64,000 nt of DNA from Bathynomus jamesi. Taxonomy: Eukaryota; Arthropoda; Malacostraca; Isopoda; Cirolanidae. The position numbers and the translations under genes are program-made. The notes beneath the pieces were generated by a model, which was given only the letters and a program-made list of their open reading frames with translations, made no database searches and was not told where the DNA came from. The DNA is taken from assembly GCA_023014485.1 (NCBI GenBank), contig JAJOZX010002708.1, positions 124,001 through 188,000 on the forward strand, written 5' to 3'. Below are positions 19,740 to 30,994 of this stretch, one piece after another (the stretch's first letter is position 1; every line of letters begins with the position of its first letter).

Positions 19740-20720
19740 TGAAAAAGGTGTGTAAAAATGAGAGGTTTGAGATTGGTAGAAGACTACAAGCAAACCAAAA
19801 CAACTGGTTAAATGACGGATTGATAAGCATCTCTGGAGGAGGGGCCTATATGAATGGAGACCTTTGTCCCACCTGACTAATCATTGGTAGTATTTTTCTA
19901 TATCTTTTCATAAGAGATAGAACCGAAGTTTGAGATTGGTACAGTACACCGATGATGAAGTGTGTATAAATAAATGGCTCGAATGGCTGCATTCTAATTT
20001 TTACTCATGTTGAGCCTTTCCCATGGAAAATGAGTGGGAAAACGTTTTTAAATAACAAAAAATAAGGTTGTCATTTTAATGTTCATGGAGTATATGCCAA
20101 CTATTTAACACAGGCATAATATAAAGGAGTAAATTTAAGGAATTACTAGTTTAATATACACAAGTCTCCAACATAGGATGACTCCTTTCGTTTAATTCAT
20201 GTGTTTACAAACTAATTGACACACTGTAAATATATACAATACACTAATTACACTATTACTTTCGTGGAACTCTGAAGTTTTATTTCATGTAGTTTAGGCT
20301 AGGTTATCATTGAATTTAGAGTACAAAATGGTGTATTCTAGAACTTAACACGTGTAACACACACACACTCACACCCACACCCACAACACACCCACACACC
20401 CACACACAGTGTTGTGCGAGTACAACGTTATTTTAAAACATAATTTGGAGTAAGGGAAACCCCCTGCCAGATCTACAATAAAGAGACAAATTAAGAACTT
20501 CAAAGATACTGGAGATGTGAAGGATAATTTTAAAAGAAAAATGTTCAATACACCATCTTGTACTGTATAGTCAATGATAGCCTAGCCTAATCAGGCTTGT
20601 CTAAATTACATAAAAAAAGGCAAAGTTCCTTGAAAGTAATGGTGGGTAGTGGAAATCATTTTAATATTTCGTAACATAAGAATTTAACCAAAACAGTGTC
20701 CTTTTTATTGAGACCTTGCA
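19427..20720. other. Intron DNA with microsatellites, no gene seen
   Basis: (TAA)n at about 19708-19738 and a CA/CCCACA tract at 20359-20407. No coding signature. Confidence 0.45.
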
Positions 20721-20732
20721 TATGCAAACGAA

Positions 20733-20932
20733 AATCCGGTTCTTTTGCATTATCCTCCCAAAACTAATTTTTTTATATAATGTTGGTTTGGTTTTGGTTA
20801 TGGTACTTTATTTTCCTTCCATTATACAAAAAATTAGTGTTGGTATTAGGTTAGGTTAGGTTACGGTAAAAACAGCCCGCCGCCATTATAAAAAAAAATT
20901 AGTGTTGGGAGGATAATGCAAAAGTACCGAAA
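20733..20932. mobile_element. MITE with TTAGG tract
   Basis: The ends are inverted repeats: left CCGGTTCTTTTGCATTATCC, right GGATAATGCAAAAGTACCG. The centre carries TTAGGTTAGGTTAGGTTA at about 20850-20866. About 200 bp, no coding capacity. Confidence 0.5.
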
Positions 20933-21005
20933 ATCCTAGTAAAAATATAAAGCAACAACTTGTAAACCTCTGAACGGAGAAAAATCATTCCTCTTTATAT
21001 ACACA

Positions 21006-21006
<1 letters not shown>

Positions 21007-21041
<35 letters not shown>
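21007..21041. repeat. (TA)n microsatellite
   Basis: About 17 TA units directly 5' of the hairpin that follows; a second (TA)n run lies at 21224-21245. Confidence 0.9.
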
Positions 21042-21045
<4 letters not shown>

Positions 21046-21184
21046 AAAATAACCACGAAGGAAAAAGGAAATACAGAATAGTGCTCAAGCGCTTTCGTCT
21101 AATGACATCCTCAGGAACACTCATTAGACGAAAGCGCTTGAGCACCATTCTGTTTCCTTTTTCCTTCGTGGTTATTTTCATCAT
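21041..21184. repeat. 144-bp hairpin, retroelement-end-like
   Basis: ATGATGAAAATAACCACGAA at 21041 is the reverse complement of the end at 21184. The arms of about 60-65 bp carry GACGAAAGCGCTTGAGCAC around a centre near 21112. The 'CAGGA...CGAAAGCGCTTGAGCA' phrase resembles 3' ends seen in Penelope-like and related retroelements, but no protein is attached and the call stays open. Confidence 0.45.
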
Positions 21185-21244
21185 AAATATTATTCACGTG
21201 TTACTTTCGTGAAATAATTTTCATATATATATATATATATATAT

Positions 21245-21464
21245 CACCAGGGTAGTCTAGTGACAAGACGTTCGGCAGTTAAACAGAAGGTCCTGGATTC
21301 GAGTTTCGGTTCAGCAATTAAGGTGTTTTTCCGAGTTTTCTTACTCCGTTAGTGGCTCGGATTAAACGAAACACTTTAGGTCGGTGATAAGACCTTTGAT
21401 GTCGGAAGGAAACTAAATAACCGTAGTCATTATGTTATTAGTTGACTTAAATAAATAGAACAAT
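21245..21464 (+). mobile_element. tRNA-derived SINE
   Basis: The head has an A-box-like TAGTCTAGTGACAAGACG at about 21252-21270 and a degenerate B box GGATTCGAGTTTC at about 21295-21307. A non-tRNA body ends with GGAAGGAAACTAAATAACCG and an AAATAAATAG tail near 21463, then (GT)n. The tail resembles that of the 5S-derived SINE at 56.5 kb. Confidence 0.6.
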
Positions 21465-21467
21465 AAT

Positions 21468-21468
<1 letters not shown>

Positions 21469-21507
<39 letters not shown>
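21469..21507. repeat. (GT)n microsatellite
   Basis: About 19 GT units following the SINE. Confidence 0.9.
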
Positions 21508-21508
<1 letters not shown>

Positions 21509-22328
21509 AAAAGGTTTTCCACAAGAAATGAATTTTTGTTAAAATTTAAAAATATTCTATTTGTATAACTTAAAGTATTAATCTTCACATTTTGAATATT
21601 GTATAAAGTGCTTTAGTGTCCAGTTGATTGCTTGGCATCCTTTTTCGATAAGCCTAACACACTCTCCAAAGGTGCCAGATCTATAATCTTAAACAAAAAC
21701 TCTTAAATTCTAAATGTTCTTTTCGGCTATTATAAATCACATAAAAGCGTTAAGTATCAAACAAAAAGTAAATAAATTCGTTTGCTAATATCATTGTTAG
21801 ACAACCTTTGCAACCTTAAGAATCTTTTGTAAACGTGGCACCATGGGAGTTTCTCCAGGACAAAGTGCAAACACTTTGAGAGAATCAGTTGAAGCCTTAC
21901 CACTCTGGGTAGTGCGTGCCTCGCCCTTTGGGCAGCCTGTTCGGCTCGGGTCGTTAATAACTCTCTAAGCCAGTGTAGTGATACAACATTGAATTCTGTT
22001 TACGTTGCTTATAAGAGAAATGTACGAGTAATATCTTGAAAGTAATCTATCCTTGTGAAATAAAGACTGAAAAAGTAACTCAGCATTTATATTCTTCCAC
22101 GTGAGATTTATAAACATTCCACTCCCACAACGGATTGAAGGAGGGAGACACCATTGAGCGAAGATATAAATTGTTTTTTCCGTAACTCGCACTCAGATTA
22201 AGTAAGTTTGAAAAGAAGAACCGTGGACGTGAGCAGTATATGTAAACTTCATTGTCGGTGGGAAGCGACATACTGAGCATACCTTAAACGTCGGAGATGG
22301 TGTAGCAAAGAATAACATCATGACGCCG

Positions 22329-22390
<62 letters not shown>

Positions 22391-22755
22391 TGCTAATAAA
22401 GCTTATCATTATCATATACAGTATATATATTACAAATGTTGATCGTTTGTAACATTTGAGAGAAAAGAAAATTTCACTTAGACTTTACAAATAACCGCAA
22501 GGAATGCAACAACTATGACAGTTGTACGCTTTGGTTGCATTTACAGCCTTGTCCTTTTTTAAGTCTGATCTTTTTAAAGTTCTTTTTAAGTTCTGTTCAT
22601 ATAATGAACTAATTATAAATGGCAAATTTCTTTTTTGCTAAGTTCCTCATGTAACGTTAATTAAATTGATCTGAGAAAGTGGAGTAGTGTCTAAGTCACG
22701 AGAACCAGAAAAAACTTACAGTGTCGTTTTAAGAGTGGTCCGGCTACAATGACCC
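21508..22755. other. Intron DNA, no gene seen
   Basis: Includes a compound (CA)n-(TA)n microsatellite at 22330-22388. No recognised gene or terminal repeat. Confidence 0.45.
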
Positions 22756-22952
22756 AGGAGTTCTTAACCTTTTTAGGCTGCGATCAAATTCCGATCTCGG
22801 GCTAGCTGGGCGACCAATGCCTTCAAACAGTTCACTCGTAATAGATAATAAAATAAATAATAAGGTAAAATGATTAGGGATAACATAAATAAATGATAAA
22901 TGACAATTTAATGACCCAAGTTTGGGTCGCGACCCAAAGGTTAAGAACCCCT
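22756..22952. mobile_element. hAT-type MITE
   Basis: Terminal inverted repeats are CAGGAGTTCTTAACCTTTTT (left) and AAAGGTTAAGAACCCCTG (right), the well-known CAGGGGTTCTTAACC style of hAT ends. About 200 bp, non-coding. A similar GGCTACA(A/T)TGA string lies on both sides but is not a clean 8-bp duplication. Confidence 0.6.
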
Positions 22953-23990
22953 GGGCTACATTGATAAAAAAAAAAGTTTTTCTAAAGTGAAACGAATTTC
23001 TTGAGATTTGCTTACTTGAAGGAGGTAATTTTTCTCTCTGAGATCGTTCTTTTATATCATGCACATAAGAAAAAAAAAATTCTCTAGTTATAAACTAAAA
23101 GCTAAAGGAACACTGTAGAAATTAATATTTTTCTATTTTCAATGTCAGAAAAGCAAATTTCTAAATTTCAAGAACGAAAAGGAAAAGAAATCTAGTTTAA
23201 AACTGAAAGACGTTTTTATAATAAGTTTGTGGATCTTAAAAGGAAATAGGTCTACATCTTTCAATGAAATATAAAATATAACATCACCAAAGAAGATTCA
23301 GAATTAAGATAGAGTTTGTGCTTTCTTTATTGTGGTTTTATTAGATATATTTTATAAAATACTTATTTTTTCATGTTATATAATAATTCACATAAATATA
23401 GAATGAAGGTACATATTGCATATACAGGGTGATTCTATTCTTTATTTTTACTCACAAAGAAAGAAGAACAATATAATGATTATATATGCGTATACAGGGT
23501 GATTTTTTATTCGAGAACCATAAAAATATTAGCTATATCTCAAGACATACGTACATCAGATAGAAACGTAAAAATTGTGTGTATATCGGCGCCAGCATAT
23601 GTCGTACGTATGCATATAACCACCTGATTGCAATGTTGCCACTTTATGGGAGTTTTCCACAAATTTGTGGGAGAAATAGGGCTACGTTGCGGTGTCGTGG
23701 GATGCCACTTAGACTTGAAAATTTGTGGAATTTTTTTTTGTGGGAGACTTGAAAATTTGTGGAATTTTTATTTTACCTAAATAATAGGTACTTAAATAAG
23801 GTACAGAGAAAGAGAACCTGATCTAAACACGTTTCATTCTAGCCGGTCATGGGTGATGGGTGACGTGACCACTACGTGTCTACGCAGTACTTACCCGGTG
23901 GCCTGTGCACTCGAGTAGTGTACCCGCAAAATGTGAGAGTGCAAATCAATTGCATGCAGGATGATCAATAATGCTCAAAGAGGGAGACGG
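22953..23990. other. Intron DNA with isolated transposon ends
   Basis: Two TACAGGGTGATT strings (about 23425 and 23494) look like single mariner-type termini. A direct repeat ACTTGAAAATTTGTGGAATTT occurs at about 23712 and 23748. No coding sequence is recognised. Confidence 0.4.
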
Positions 23991-23994
23991 GGTT

Positions 23995-24078
23995 ATGCAA
24001 CAAGGGGGAGAGTGGGTTTAGACCCTCCAAGGGGGAAGAGGGGGTTAGACCCTCCAAGGGGGAGAGCGGGTAACCTAA
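23995..24078. repeat. Three-copy ~28-bp minisatellite
   Basis: AAGGGGGAGAG.GGGTTTAGACCCTCC units repeat at about 24000, 24030 and 24053, ending at GTAACCTAAC. The translated frame over it is not a gene. Confidence 0.65.
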
Positions 24079-24117
24079 CTTGGCAGCTTAGGCCCACAAA
24101 AGTATATATATATATAT

Positions 24118-25385
24118 TAGTGATGTAGCGGATGTCATTTTTTTCACATCCGCGGATGCGGATGCGGATGAGGATGTTTGATTTCAACATCCGCGGATGC
24201 GGATGCGGATGCGGATGTCTACATTTTCGTTATTTTTTAGGATATATTCGAGATTTGTTGTGTTTAACGTATATAATAAGTTATTATATAGAGAGAGCTG
24301 TAGCTATAATGTAGTATAATTGATTAATTGTACAATAATTGCTGTACTTTTCCCTGAACATATAAAATAATAGCAAGCATCTAACTAATATAGAAATCAA
24401 TTAGTGAATTCGTCTGCAAATAAATTCGTTATATTTTGTTGAGTTTCAGCCACAATTAGAAACCATAATTGTGTTACCCGACCTCTTTCCCCAACCTCCA
24501 CCCTTATAGAAAGAGATCTTTAATTAGCTTGATAACTATTTATATTAAGTTTAAAGTTTTATTAGGCATATTTATAAATGAGTAATTAAAATAAAGTAAA
24601 CTAAGATGTTCATCGTTTAATATTCAAACTTAATTATAGGAAGGTTATGCTTAAGGAACATTAATTTTTCTGCCTTTTCTGCTGCCAGTCTGTTTCTCTT
24701 TTAATCATATATTAATCCAGCGCTGCTAATTAATCTCTCGCTTGGTACGCTTGTTGGAGGACGTGCTAAATGTTTCCTTGCAAGTTTACTCAAGTATGCA
24801 TAGATATTCTGCGTATTTTTCCACCAACTAATAGGATTGTCACATGCAGCCAGGCGTTTTTCTTGGCGATAGCTCTCGATCATTTTTACTACATCTTTTG
24901 ACATCGCGTAGGTCTCGTCATCGCTGCTTGACTCAAGAAACTGAGAGAGAGATTCTGTGATAGATTTGCTTGTTGAAGGTGTTGGTTCTGTCACTGAAAC
25001 TTTTATTCTTTTCGTGGGTGGCGAAGCGACAGATTCAAGAGATTGAAGCTCTTCAACTGCTTTGCCAAGTGATGATTTAACTCGTTCTAATGTACTAGGT
25101 GAAAATAACTTAGCTTTGTAACGTGGATCTAAGTAGGTTGCAAGAGAGTAACTTCATACAAGAACAGCCTCTCGTCTTGTCGCTTGCATCACTTTTGCGC
25201 ACAATGAACTAGTTCTATTATTATAGTAGAATTTGATAATTTCCGCTTATTAATGACGTTTTATCTCAACGGTCCACATCCGCACGACATCCGCAGTCCA
25301 AAGTGCGAATGCAGATGCGGATGCGGATGCGAGAAAATGTGCGGATGTTCCGCGGATGCGGATGCGGATGTGACCTACATCACTA
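24118..25385 (-). mobile_element. hAT element, internally deleted
   Basis: Termini are inverted: TAGTGATGTAGCGGATGTCA at 24118 and the complement of TAGTGATGTAGGTC at 25385, with long subterminal arrays of GCGGATGCGGATGCGGATG on both sides. It is flanked by (TA)n, so the 8-bp duplication cannot be read. It holds only the 3' part of a transposase gene on the minus strand. Confidence 0.75.
24701..25213 (-). pseudogene. hAT transposase C-terminal part
   Basis: The minus strand reads AKVMQATRREAVLV, a stop, then SLATYLDPRYKAKLF (the A-x-x-LDPR-x-K block of hAT transposases), a Ser-rich linker, and NPISWWKNTQNIYAYLSKLA followed by LARPPTSVPSERLISSAGLI, the hAT C-terminal dimerisation domain. The RNase H-like DDE core and BED zinc finger are missing. 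With the in-frame stop this is a non-functional remnant carried by a non-autonomous element. Confidence 0.75.
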
Positions 25386-25401
25386 ATATATATATATATA
25401 T

Positions 25402-26059
25402 GGTCTTTTCGGGTTTAGATCCGGCATTGGATTTTTTCCATGTGTTTGGTAAAGACAGATTTTTACACTGATTCCATTTCTGCAATCCGTTTCTTGGAGA
25501 AATAAACACGAAAAAGTTATGGCCTAAAACTTGTATTCAAATATCCACCTATACTTAACCTAACCTAACCTAACTTACCCTACCCTACCCAAACCTAACC
25601 TACCCTAACCTAAACTACTTCTGTTTGTATATTCATATGTTTTTTCATAACAAAACAGTGAACCACAGCGAAAACTTCGTGGACCCTTCAACTAGGGCAT
25701 ACACGCAACGGATAGGGTCGACGTGGAACCAACTCAAACGCGGTAACAAGCGCCGGTGTGGTACGCACCGTTCCATGATCGACTCGTATCTCTGCGAGTT
25801 TCTCTGGCGTCGCCGACACGCAGGCAAAGATCTAGTGCGCCAAATGCTGAACGATATTGCGCAGTTTGGCAAGTAGCAAACTTTGGTTTGCGTTCCGTTC
25901 TGTGTTCTGGAAACCTGTAAACGTAATAAACTTACACACAACTTTTTCCGTGTTTATTTCTACAAGAAACGGATTGCGGAAATGGAATCAGCGTAAAAAT
26001 CTACGTCTATACCAAAAATATGAAAAAATTCCAATGCCGGACCTAAAACCGAAAAGATT
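25402..26059 (+). mobile_element. Merlin-like (IS1016-type) element, deleted
   Basis: Inverted repeats of about 115 bp: 25402-25515 (GGTCTTTTCGGGTTTAGATC...) and its complement ending at about 26059 (...GGACCTAAAACCGAAAAGA), including a shared CAATCCGTTTCTTG block. The interior holds a CCTAA/CCTAC tract at about 25556-25615 and the end of an ISXO2-like transposase. Elements with that transposase in animals are Merlin. (TA)n lies on both sides. Confidence 0.7.
25640..25876 (+). pseudogene. ISXO2-like (Merlin) transposase C-terminus
   Basis: Reads [20 protein letters not shown], then [34 protein letters not shown] and a stop. The NH-S-x-NFVDP ... T-x-x-I-x-x-x-W ... DSYL-x-EFLWR order is the end of the DDE domain of ISXO2-like transposases. 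The first two thirds of the protein are absent, so this piece cannot catalyse transposition. The upstream in-frame Met at 25625 is probably incidental. Confidence 0.75.
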
Positions 26060-26080
26060 ATATTTATATATATATATATA

Positions 26081-26783
26081 CAGTGGTGGGCACCATTAAC
26101 CAAAAAGTTAACTTCGATAACGATAATCCGTTAACCCCAATTTTTAACTCCGATAACGATAATCCGATAATTTTACTACAAAGTTAACGGAAGTTAACGA
26201 TAATCCGTTAACGATAACTATTTCTTTACTAACATTTAAAAAAATCAAGGAAAAAAGCTTTAAAACTCATAGAAAATGTTTATTTATGCAAAATCCAACA
26301 ATAAATAGGTATTTAACTGTATTTTTATCAAGTTTTGCAACTTTTTTGCTTAACTTTTTTTTTTTTTTTAATAAAAAATGTACTGATTACATGTTTTGAA
26401 ACCCTTGTAACCACTAACCATTAACTAAATTTTAATTTACCAGAGAATTATTATGGCGGGAACTAAAAGGTAAAATTAAATTTTAGGCACATTTATTAAA
26501 GACTATGACACAATGTGCTGGTTGCCCTTCAGAAAGACCAACTTCTCAAAGTTAGGCCCAACTGCCAGTCTTGACCTCTTGGGCCTCAGGATGTCCTTGC
26601 CGAGAGAGAAGAGCCGTTCCACTGCGGCAGAGGACGCAATTGGCAGACTGAAGTTATGGCGGTTTGAATTCCTTCGCGGAGCGGTGATCTTCCGTGAATG
26701 AAATTAACTTCCGTTAATAGTCCGTTAAAAAAAGTTAACTTCGTTAATTAACTGTTATCGGATTAACGCTTTAGTGCCCAACA

Positions 26784-26786
<3 letters not shown>
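26081..26786 (-). mobile_element. hAT element, deleted to C-terminal exon
   Basis: Ends are CAGTGGTGGGCACCATTAAC (left) and the complement of CAGTGTTGGGCACTAAAGCG (right), in the CAG-x-G-x-TGGGCA style of hAT. Subterminal regions carry repeated GTTAACTTCGATAACGATAA motifs. (TA)n flanks both sides. Confidence 0.75.
26503..26690 (-). pseudogene. hAT transposase last exon
   Basis: After an acceptor-like CATAACTTCAG, the minus strand reads LPIASSAAVERLFSLGKDIL, RPKRSRLAVGPNFEKLVFLK and GNQHIVS, then a stop. This is the hAT dimerisation domain end (P-x-SSAAVERLFS-x-G). All other transposase exons are missing. Confidence 0.75.
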
Positions 26787-26819
<33 letters not shown>

Positions 26820-26867
26820 GAAATTGTATGTGTATATATATGTAGGTGTGTATGCATGTTTGCATGT

Positions 26868-27190
26868 AGGTTTATTAGAAAAAGTAAACCAAACTTCTTT
26901 ATTAAGACGTGTATCCATGAAGAGGGCCGGGACTGACCCTTCAAAGGTAAGATGGAGTGGGTAACCTAACCTAACAAGAGTAATAAAACACAAAGAGGAG
27001 AGAGAGAGAAGATGTTCTCGCGGGTATAACGCGGCGCATAATGGTGTCTTCACAAGCCTTACTGGGCGGCTTTAGCATCACAGCCAGCTGGTTTAGAAGG
27101 CAGCCAATCGTACGGCGTAACTGGCTCTTTAGAGGGACACAGCCAGAGAATACAGACAGACGGCTTAGATACACATACACAATTTCACAC
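26868..27190. repeat. Dispersed repeat, copy 1 (with CCTAA tract)
   Basis: The complement of 30716-30975 matches this stretch over most of its length: TTATTAAGACGTGTAT, CTTTCAAAGGT, GGGTAACCTAACCTAA, a GAGAGAGA segment, then CTTTAGCATCACAG. No protein or terminal repeat was identified. Confidence 0.55.
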
Positions 27191-27296
27191 ATGCATACAA
27201 TCTTTAGGAGCACGGCTTAGAAGACAGCCAATCATAACGCGTAAATGGCTCACAGCCAGTTCCTTTAGAGGGACAGAGAATACAGCCAGGAGCAGG

Positions 27297-27509
27297 CATA
27301 GCCAGTCGTATATGACTTAATCGTACACAGTTATTTCCTTGTACGTACGTATAAAGGAGAATTAAAACGCACAATTACATCGCTCTTTCTCAAAAAAGAG
27401 CTGGCACAGCCAGTCGTATGTGGCTTAATTGTACACAGTTATTTCCTTGTACGTACGTATAAAGGGGAATTAAAACGCACAATTACATCGTTTCGTCTCA
27501 AAAAATAAC

Positions 27510-27546
<37 letters not shown>

Positions 27547-27625
27547 CATATATGACTTAATCCTATACAGTTATTTCCTTGTATGCACGTAAAGCAGAAT
27601 TAACACCGCTCTGTCTCAAAAAATA
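27297..27625. repeat. ~113-bp tandem repeat, three units, with (CA)n
   Basis: AGCCAGTCGTATATGACTTA at about 27299 recurs at about 27412 (TATGTGGCTTA) and 27547 (TATATGACTTA), each followed by CACAGTTATTTCCTTGTACG and GAATTAAAACGCACAATTAC. A (CA)n expansion at 27512-27545 separates units two and three; the third is shortened. Confidence 0.7.
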
Positions 27626-27629
27626 GCAA

Positions 27630-27638
27630 AATACATCC

Positions 27639-27670
<32 letters not shown>

Positions 27671-28236
27671 CTTACATGCCTTCCTTAGACTAACTCACAA
27701 TCTCCTTTCATACATAGCCTCTCATGCATACCCCCCCCCCCGCCAATCATCGACAGTATTACAGCACCAATTCACCAAATAATAAATACCATTACGAGGC
27801 CAGGATTGTAATGTGCGGGAATGCTATCTGTTCTTTCGAACAAAAACAAACATGGTAAACAAAATTTAAAACAAAAACAAATTTTTTGCCGTAATTTAGA
27901 AATATATCTTTAAATCATATTATAAAAATATTCATTTAATTTTATAATAAAACTAAATTTTTTTATAGGGTAACCTATTTATTTTTATCAACATTCCTTT
28001 TACCATGCATTAAAGAATCTTTCGAATTATTTAAAACAAATTTTTGACTTAACACACAAATATATCTTTTAACCATTTATAAAAAAATATTAATTTAATT
28101 TTAAACCAGTTTTAGGACTAACTTATTTATTTTTATAAAAAAAATCCTATTTTCTGAAAGTGGGCGGAATCTGTGTTTTCCCATATAAAAACTCGACAAA
28201 TACTTTATTCCAGACCAAAAACATAAATAAATACAC

Positions 28237-28290
<54 letters not shown>

Positions 28291-28671
28291 GGAAAATATA
28301 TAAATATATGAATAAGTCTTTACTTTCTTTAGTAGGTTGGAAGAAACTGCCATTTATGAATGTAAGAACAGAATATTAACTGTCCAATCTTTTACCTGGG
28401 ATATTTGCCAACTTTCCGACCAGATGGTGAGAAAGGTGCCAGAGGTGCCATTTAAGCCAAAATATTGCAACCAGCTTAAACATTCTTAAAAAGATACTAC
28501 TCAAATTATTTATATGTTAATGAATTTATGTAAACCTATCATTCTTTAAATAATTTTTAGATACATGGGTAGCTATAATTTACTAAATTTTACCTAATTT
28601 ATTTATTGTAGGAGTAGTTTATCCGTTTATATTACATCCTTTAAACAGTTTCCTTGTGTCTCATAACTAAC

Positions 28672-28705
<34 letters not shown>

Positions 28706-28708
28706 TAC
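27630..28708. other. AT-rich intron DNA, no gene seen
   Basis: (TA)n at 27638-27670, 28240-28287 and 28674-28703; a C-run near 27731. Nothing coding is recognised. Confidence 0.45.
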
Positions 28709-29483
28709 ACACAGACCGTGCATGGAACAAGGAACTCTCCTGGGAAAATCAAATCCACTATAGTCCGAATAAGTAATGGTAAATGACAAACACTATAGTT
28801 TTTTCTTTTTCATAATGTTAGCCAAACGTGGGTAACGGGTCACTTGCAAAGAGGCCACAAAAATATAGCTTCCCTCATCAGCTATCTGCAAAGTAGATAG
28901 CATCCAGCTTTGGGACAGGATCTAGGGTTTACAGTTACGCCTAGCGTACTATATTCAGAACCTCAATATAGGTAAAAGACTCGTTGCATTCACGTCGGAT
29001 TGAATACGTCAAAGGAAAAAGAGGTAAATATTGTATTTTTAGCCAAAAACCAAAACTTAAACTTCAACTGGCAAAATTGAGCGTCCACTTTGCAAGGCAT
29101 AGAACATGTCTGTTTCATAATGGGATTGAACTCAGAATGGTATGGTCCCCTGAGGTTTTTTTATGAATCATACAGACCGTGCATGGAACGAGGCACTCTT
29201 CGGGGGAAACTAAATGACAAACACGAAATTTTTTCTTTTCATGATGTAAGCCCAACGTGCGCAACGGGTCACTCGGAAAGAGGCCCCAAAAATATAGCTT
29301 CCGTCACCAGCTATCTGCAAAGCAGCTGGTGAGGAAGCTATATTTTCATGAAAAAAACTATAGTATTTGTCATTTACTGTTACTTGTTCGGACTATAGTG
29401 GATTTAATTTCCCAGAAGTTCCTCGTTCCATGCACGGTCTGTGTGTATCATAAGAAACTCAGGGGACCATTCACAGTTCAATC

Positions 29484-29486
<3 letters not shown>
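28709..29486. mobile_element. CAGACCGTGCATGG fold-back family, two copies
   Basis: CACAGACCGTGCATGGAACA at 28712 starts one copy and CAGACCGTGCATGGAACGAG at about 29175 a second; the complement closes near 29445. Shared internal blocks include AAATGACAAACACTATAGTT, AAGAGGCC(A/C)CAAAAATATAGC, AGCTATCTGCAAAG and AACTCAGAATGG...CCCCTGAG. Related copies are at 47.5, 51.5-52.0 and 55.8-56.1 kb. No protein is recognised. Confidence 0.6.

Positions 29487-29532
<46 letters not shown>
29487..29532. repeat. (TA)n microsatellite
   Basis: About 22 TA units between the fold-back family and the mariner-type element. Confidence 0.9.
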
Positions 29533-29535
<3 letters not shown>

Positions 29536-30437
29536 GGCGTCCCAAAAAAATGTATACACACTTTAACAGCTGATAGCTCAATTGATGTTTCTTTCTTTCC
29601 AAGTTAAACCCATTAGAATTAATAATGGCAGTCAGACTAAGCTTTGAACAAAGGAAATTCATTCTAAAATGCTACTGGAAGTGTGAAAACGCAGTTGAAG
29701 TGCAAAGACAGTTTAGGAGGGAGTTTCAAACAGATCCACCAACGCGACTTACCATCACTCGAATTAGAGATAAGTTTGAAGCCGATGGAACTGTTCAGAA
29801 TGTGCACAAGAAACGTTCCGGAAGACCACGGACATCGACAAGCCCCACAAAGCAAGAAAGAGTACTGGAAACGTATCACCAAAGTCCAAGAAAATCTGTG
29901 CGGCAAGCGAGTCGTGAGGTAGGAATTTCAGAATCGTCTGTCCAACGCATTTTGAAGCGCTGTCAATGGAAAAGTTACATTCCAAGATTAGTCCATGCTA
30001 TTAATGAAGATGATCCGGACCGAAGAGTGGAGTATTGCGAGTGGTACTTGGCACGATGTGGATGTGGATTGGACGAAGGGGTTTCGTAGAATACCCTCCG
30101 CGTTCACCAGACCTCACACCACTAGACCTTTTTTTATGGGGATACTTAAAAGACAAAGTCTACGCTATAAAACCTGCAACAGTCGCTGAATTGAGAGCAG
30201 CCATTGAACGAGAATGCACACAAATACCAAACGAAATGTTTCGTGATGTTTGCGATTCCATTGCTTCGCGTTATCAGCAGTGCCTGGACCAGAACGGACG
30301 TCAGTTTGAAAACAGGCGTTGACAAAACAATTAAATAATGTCTGTAGATTCTATTACATTTTGAAAATGAAATGTATTTTAATAAACACTGCCTTTATAA
30401 TTATTTAAAGTGTGTATACATTTTTTGGGACGCCCTG
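29533..30437 (+). mobile_element. Mariner-type element with internal deletion
   Basis: Ends are CAGGGCGTCCCAAAAAAATG (29533) and its complement (30437), extending inward about 33 bp through TATACACACTTTAA. TA flanks on both sides. 905 bp long; it keeps the first and last parts of a transposase gene. Confidence 0.85.
29625..30322 (+). pseudogene. Mariner-type transposase, middle deleted
   Basis: From ATG 29625 the N-terminal part is intact: [20 protein letters not shown], then the HTH pair with [11 protein letters not shown] linker and [20 protein letters not shown], up to [12 protein letters not shown] near 30055. There a deletion joins it, out of frame, to [20 protein letters not shown] and DLFLWGYLKDKVYAIKPATV, ending at 30322. 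The first two catalytic Asp blocks are lost. It is the same broad family as the palindromic element at 15.7 kb, which shows the complementary 3' region. Confidence 0.8.
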
Positions 30438-30541
30438 TATATATATATCCCACAGCTGTTAAAACTTAATTTATCATTGTTGCGTTTTATTTCTCCTTTA
30501 CGCCACATAAACAAATATTAACGAAATGATGGGTATATGTG

Positions 30542-30586
<45 letters not shown>

Positions 30587-30595
30587 TGTGTGTGG
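30542..30595. repeat. (GT)n microsatellite
   Basis: About 26 GT units with one interruption. Confidence 0.9.
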
Positions 30596-30715
30596 TAGCT
30601 TGGCTGTATTCTCTAGATGTTTCGACTAGCAGGGGTTCCTGAACCGACAGGTTGGCCACATTTTACTTTAAGAATTTGTTGTGAATGGTAGTGCTGCTCC
30701 AGTTAGCCAATATAT

Positions 30716-30975
30716 GTATATATAGGACACTAAACTAAGGCAATTACGCCATACGCCTTCTAAGCCAACTATCTGTGATGCTAAAGACGCCCAGGAAGGC
30801 TAGTGAAGAATTTAAAATGCTTCGAGACGCCGCAGTGAAAAGATCTCATCTCTCTCCTCCTTCTTCTGTTTTATTTTAGGTTAGGTTACCCACCTTTGAA
30901 AGGTCCACCCCCAGCCCACATACACGTCTTAATAAAGGTTTTACTTTTTTCTATGCATAAAAACACATCCACATA
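30716..30975. repeat. Dispersed repeat, copy 2 (inverted)
   Basis: Reverse complement of the 26.9-kb repeat, with the TTAGGTTAGGTTACCCAC tract at about 30877. Together the two copies bracket the fold-back and mariner-type elements in opposite orientation. Confidence 0.55.
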
Positions 30976-30994
30976 CATACATTTCATATATCTC

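Noticed and set aside
24000..24075. A CRISPR-like array
   Set aside because: Three adjacent ~28-bp units without unique spacers in a eukaryotic intron; an ordinary minisatellite.
25556..25617. A true telomere or chromosome end
   Set aside because: The CCTAA-like tract is about 60 bp, degenerate, and lies inside a Merlin-like element.
28147..28353. Small proteins with IYIYIY runs here and at 47.4 kb, 51.9 kb and elsewhere
   Set aside because: They are translations of (TA)n microsatellites.
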